Positions 23,086 through 25,384 of a stretch of DNA of 25,384 nucleotides are shown piece by piece. The position numbers were made by a program, and so were the translations under genes. The notes beneath the pieces were generated by a model. That model saw nothing but the letters and a program-made list of their open reading frames with translations, was not told the DNA's origin and did no database searches. Source of the DNA: Flavobacteriales bacterium UBA5040 (lineage in GTDB: Bacteria > Bacteroidota > Bacteroidia > Flavobacteriales > Weeksellaceae); the NCBI GenBank assembly GCA_002415135.1, contig DIBY01000005.1, forward strand, positions 1-25,384. The letters are read 5' to 3'. The number at the start of each line of letters is the position of its first letter. The first letter of the stretch is position 1.

Positions 23086-23488
23086 CAAATTTCTTCCGCT
23101 CTTCCGCCGTCGGGATTTCACACGCGCCTGCAGACAGTTTCTTTCGGTTTGCCGCTACTCTATCGTAGAAAAAATCAGTGAGTGAAGTTGGGATATATCT
23201 GAAATACGACAGCAAGGTATATAGTCCACCGATCACTTCAGAAATTTTGAAAACCGCTTGGGACTTTTGCAAATAATATTTTTCTGGTTTCCAAAGATAC
23301 AGCGTATCCAGATTCTTTAATTCTAAATTTCTTTCACTTAGAAACTGCTGTCCAAATTCAGATTGTAAGGAGGCAAATAGAAATTGATTTTTTACATCTT
23401 TTTTTAAGATCCAGTGCACCCAGAAATTACAAAAACCACATTCTCCATCGTAGAAAACATAGTATTTATTGGTATTGACGTTGGTCAT
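23078..23488 (-). CDS. DCC-family thiol-disulfide oxidoreductase
   Basis: A 136-residue protein with the family hallmark YYVFYDGECGFCNFWVHW: the DxxCxxC motif near residues 14-20 that gives the DCC (YuxK/DUF393) family its name. A FASLQSEFGQ segment and a C-terminal Arg/Ala-rich helix follow. Members are thought to be thioredoxin-fold thiol oxidoreductases, but the substrate is unknown. Its ATG overlaps the TAA of the upstream haem-binding gene by one base (TAATG), so the two are probably translationally coupled. The 3' end lies in a tandem repeat. Confidence 0.85.
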   Translation of the reverse strand: MTNVNTNKYYVFYDGECGFCNFWVHWILKKDVKNQFLFASLQSEFGQQFLSERNLELKNLDTLYLWKPEKYYLQKSQAVFKISEVIGGLYTLLSYFRYIPTSLTDFFYDRVAANRKKLSAGACEIPTAEERKKFVS

Positions 23489-23985
23489 TATTTAATTTTG
23501 AAATCAGATTTCTCAAGCCCAGTTGGGATATCATTTAAAATTCGGGTATCGTTTTCCATGAATTTGAAATACTCAATCATTACTTTTTTGTCAGCCGCAC
23601 TTAGCTTTGCTTCTGGATGAGCAAGCACGTAAGAATCCAGTGGCATTTCACCTTTCTCTATCATTTCAGCGGCTTCCTTCAATTTTTTGACTTGTCTCTT
23701 TTTTTCATAAGTCGCAAAAGTAGAGAAATTTAATTCTTTACGTCCTTCTTTAATATGATCTGCTAAAAACCATCCAAAAGGTTGCACGTTCGAATACCAA
23801 GGATATTTCGATTCATTGCTGTGACAGTCATAACAGGCATTTCGAATTAAAGTTGCCGTTTTTTCCGGAGTAGCTTTAATTTGTAAGAAATCCATTTTTG
23901 GCGTAGCAGCTGGATTATTTTTATCAATGGGAAAAAATTGAATCAGAACGAAGGCTACAATGATAATTATCAGTATTTTTTTCAT
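23488..23985 (-). CDS. Haem-binding domain protein, c-type CxxCH
   Basis: The start at 23985 is chosen because it gives a membrane-anchored or exported protein (KKILIIIIVAFVLIQFF, residues 2-18); the upstream in-frame extension to 24210 would run into the divergent peroxiredoxin gene and looks non-coding. The 165-residue product has one haem attachment motif CYDCH (51-55) followed by SNESKYPWYSNVQPFGWFLADHI, typical of the Bacteroidota haem-binding domain family. It should be a periplasmic single-haem protein of unknown redox role. It is coupled to the DCC gene and divergent from the peroxiredoxin operon. Confidence 0.85.
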   Translation of the reverse strand: MKKILIIIIVAFVLIQFFPIDKNNPAATPKMDFLQIKATPEKTATLIRNACYDCHSNESKYPWYSNVQPFGWFLADHIKEGRKELNFSTFATYEKKRQVKKLKEAAEMIEKGEMPLDSYVLAHPEAKLSAADKKVMIEYFKFMENDTRILNDIPTGLEKSDFKIK

Positions 23986-24067
23986 GAAGAAAATTTTGTT
24001 TTGTGAATTTATAACTTTAATTTTAAATGAGAAAAATCTGTAGTTGTTATAGATTTTATAAATCGAA

Positions 24068-24094
24068 AAAGTTTTTATGATTGATAAAAACTTT
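24068..24094. promoter_or_regulatory. Perfect 11-bp palindrome upstream of the peroxiredoxin gene
   Basis: AAAGTTTTTAT (24068-24078), spacer GATTG, ATAAAAACTTT (24084-24094). It ends one base before the -7 box, where a -33 element would be expected. It is probably a regulator-binding site, since no T-run terminates it and it lies between divergent genes. Confidence 0.6.
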
Positions 24095-24095
24095 A

Positions 24096-24103
24096 TAGAT
24101 TTG
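24096..24103 (+). promoter_or_regulatory. -7 box TAGATTTG of the peroxiredoxin operon
   Basis: Exact TAnnTTTG, 27 bp before the ATG at 24131. There is no TTG at -33 spacing, which suggests dependence on an activator. Confidence 0.55.
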
Positions 24104-24130
24104 CACAAGTAAAATAAAAAAAACAATATT

Positions 24131-24769
24131 ATGTCATTAGTAGGAAAAAAATTCCCAAACATCGCAATTGATGCAATGTCAGAAATGGGTGATGATTTAA
24201 AAATCAACATCTTTGAAGAAACAACTAAGAACCAACAAAAAGTTCTTTTATTCTGGTATCCAAAAGATTTTACTTTTGTTTGTCCAACAGAACTTCACGC
24301 ATTCCAAGAGGCTTTAGGAGAATTTGAAAAAAGAAATACCAAAGTGATCGGTGCTTCTTGTGACACCAATGAAGTACACTTTGCGTGGTTAAACACTGCG
24401 AAAGACAACGGAGGAATCGAAGGCGTTACATACCCGATCTTAGCAGATACGCACAGACAATTAGCCAATATCTTAGGAATTGTTGATCAGGATTTTGACT
24501 ATGATGAAGAAGGAAACGAATCTTTCACAGGATCAAACGTGACTTATCGAGCAACTTATTTAGTTGATGAAACAGGAAAAATCTTCCACGAAGCGGTAAA
24601 TGATATGCCTTTAGGAAGAAATGTGAAAGAATTTTTAAGATTGATCGACGCTTATACGCACGTTCAGAAACACGGTGAAGTTTGTCCTGCAAACTGGGAA
24701 GAAGGAAAAGATGCGATGCAAGCCAACAGAACTTCGACTGCAGAATATTTAGCTTCTCACTCCAACTAA
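24131..24769 (+). CDS. Peroxiredoxin (AhpC/Prx1-type, 2-Cys)
   Basis: It reduces hydrogen peroxide and alkyl hydroperoxides. The 212-residue protein has the peroxidatic site FWYPKDFTFVCPTE with Cys51, and the resolving Cys185 in GEVCPANW, the typical 2-Cys arrangement. The protein is cytoplasmic with no signal. A thioredoxin gene follows 12 bp downstream, a fitting electron donor for recycling the disulfide. An ahpF-like reductase is not in the window. It is the first gene of a three-gene operon under a palindrome and an exact -7 box. Confidence 0.93.
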   Translation: MSLVGKKFPNIAIDAMSEMGDDLKINIFEETTKNQQKVLLFWYPKDFTFVCPTELHAFQEALGEFEKRNTKVIGASCDTNEVHFAWLNTAKDNGGIEGVTYPILADTHRQLANILGIVDQDFDYDEEGNESFTGSNVTYRATYLVDETGKIFHEAVNDMPLGRNVKEFLRLIDAYTHVQKHGEVCPANWEEGKDAMQANRTSTAEYLASHSN

Positions 24770-24781
24770 AAAAAAAGAATT

Positions 24782-25090
24782 ATGTACACAGAATTAGCGG
24801 AAGATACGTTACAACAAATTGTAGCAGACAATGATAAAGTGGTTGTACAATACGGTGCAACATGGTGTGGAAACTGCCGGATCATGAAACCAAAATTCAA
24901 AAAATTGGCGGCGGAAAATGAAGACATTCCTTTTCTATATGTTGATGCAGAGAAATTACCTGAAAGTAGAAAATTAGCAACGGTAGATAATTTACCAACA
25001 TTTGCAATTTTTAAAAATGGGGAGTTGGTAAATCAGGTTCAATCGAATCAGGCAGAAAGTCTTATTAATCTTTTTAAAGAACTGAATTAA
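24782..25090 (+). CDS. Thioredoxin-fold protein, WCGNC active site
   Basis: A 102-residue single-domain thioredoxin with Cys29 and Cys32 in WCGNC and the cis-Pro loop at Pro72 (DNLPTF). The usual WCGPC has Pro where this has Asn31, a change expected to shift redox potential, so it may be a dedicated partner of the peroxiredoxin rather than the general thioredoxin. The gene overlaps the next one by one base (TAATG), indicating coupled translation. Confidence 0.9.
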   Translation: MYTELAEDTLQQIVADNDKVVVQYGATWCGNCRIMKPKFKKLAAENEDIPFLYVDAEKLPESRKLATVDNLPTFAIFKNGELVNQVQSNQAESLINLFKELN

Positions 25091-25338
25091 TGAAATTACC
25101 TGTGATCAGACAGTTTTATCAAACTCAAACTGTTGAGAATTTAGAGAAAACCCTGGAAGTTATTGAAGCATTTACGGAATTCAGAGGAACAACTGAAGAA
25201 GACTTGAATGTTGCCGGAGAATTGATTACCAATATCTGTGGCGCACTCGAAGTCCATGCAAATGTAGCAAACGGAATGGTTGAAAGAGATGCACTTAATT
25301 CTTTTGCAAAGAAAGTTTTAGGCTCGATCGATAAGTAG
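25090..25338 (+). CDS. Small conserved protein, possibly DUF6952
   Basis: An 82-residue soluble, mostly helical protein (NLEKTLEVIEAFTEF and LNVAGELITNICGALEVHANV) with one Cys. I recall a family of this size (DUF6952) beside thioredoxin in Flavobacteriia; the name is uncertain. The coupling to the thioredoxin gene suggests a role in the same redox module. No function is claimed. After its stop I see no further gene to the window end; a 9-codon ORF there is not convincing. Confidence 0.7.
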   Translation: MKLPVIRQFYQTQTVENLEKTLEVIEAFTEFRGTTEEDLNVAGELITNICGALEVHANVANGMVERDALNSFAKKVLGSIDK

Positions 25339-25384
25339 TATTTAGTAAAAATGAAGAAGAAAGGGGTAGTGTTTCACTAACTGT

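Noticed and set aside
23986..24210. N-terminal extension of the haem-binding protein
   Set aside because: It would overlap the divergent peroxiredoxin gene and its promoter; the ATG at 23985 gives a clean membrane anchor.
25351..25380. 9-codon ORF at the window end
   Set aside because: It is too short, with no family resemblance or supporting signal.

Overview
The window is AT-rich chromosomal DNA from a Flavobacteriia member, most likely a Chryseobacterium/Kaistella-type Weeksellaceae. The evidence is a type IX secretion locus (porU, porV, gldJ), DUF4290 next to murA, an Sfp-type phosphopantetheinyl transferase next to ahcY, and many promoters matching the Bacteroidota -7 box TAnnTTTG instead of a sigma70 -10 box. 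Most of the window is ordinary core genome. The unusual material lies in the non-coding stretches.

Layout. 1-476: a decayed tRNA-like sequence and an inverted repeat. 477-1841: exported S37/S28-like serine peptidase. 1945-2640: GldA-like ABC ATPase. 2692-3717: divergent SRPBCC-type and NUDIX genes sharing a 33-bp intergenic region. 3714-4988: murF. 5053-6660: gldJ, divergent from porU-porV (6822-11901). 11979-14240: FUSC-type membrane protein, convergent with a PPTase (14216-14827). 15007-16320: ahcY. 16377-18107: a predicted membrane-spanning TPR/coiled-coil/HTH regulator. 18108-19084: a 977-bp gap with two similarly built small transcription units, the strongest candidate here for something undescribed. 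19085-20238: SGNH hydrolase and hemerythrin-like protein. 20393-20578: small two-TM protein. 20682-22633: DUF4290-murA operon. 22634-23077: a mosaic of intergenic repeats. 23078-23985: haem-binding and DCC thiol-oxidoreductase genes, translationally coupled. 24131-25338: peroxiredoxin, thioredoxin and a small DUF protein in one operon behind a perfect 11-bp palindrome.

How the genes work together. PorU (sortase), PorV (outer-membrane shuttle) and GldJ (lipoprotein) act in type IX secretion. MurA and MurF catalyse the first committed step and the last cytoplasmic ligation of peptidoglycan precursor synthesis; MurA carries Asp where most homologues have the fosfomycin-target Cys. AhcY recycles S-adenosylhomocysteine. 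The final operon is a peroxide/thiol redox module.

Main observation: in the 977-bp gap, two promoters each have a TTGTCC direct repeat (11-bp period) at exactly the same distance (51 bp) upstream of a perfect -7 box, and each short transcript ends at a strong intrinsic terminator. This looks like a duplicated, co-regulated small-RNA or micro-peptide system. All functional calls come from reading the sequence; no searches or folding programs were run.
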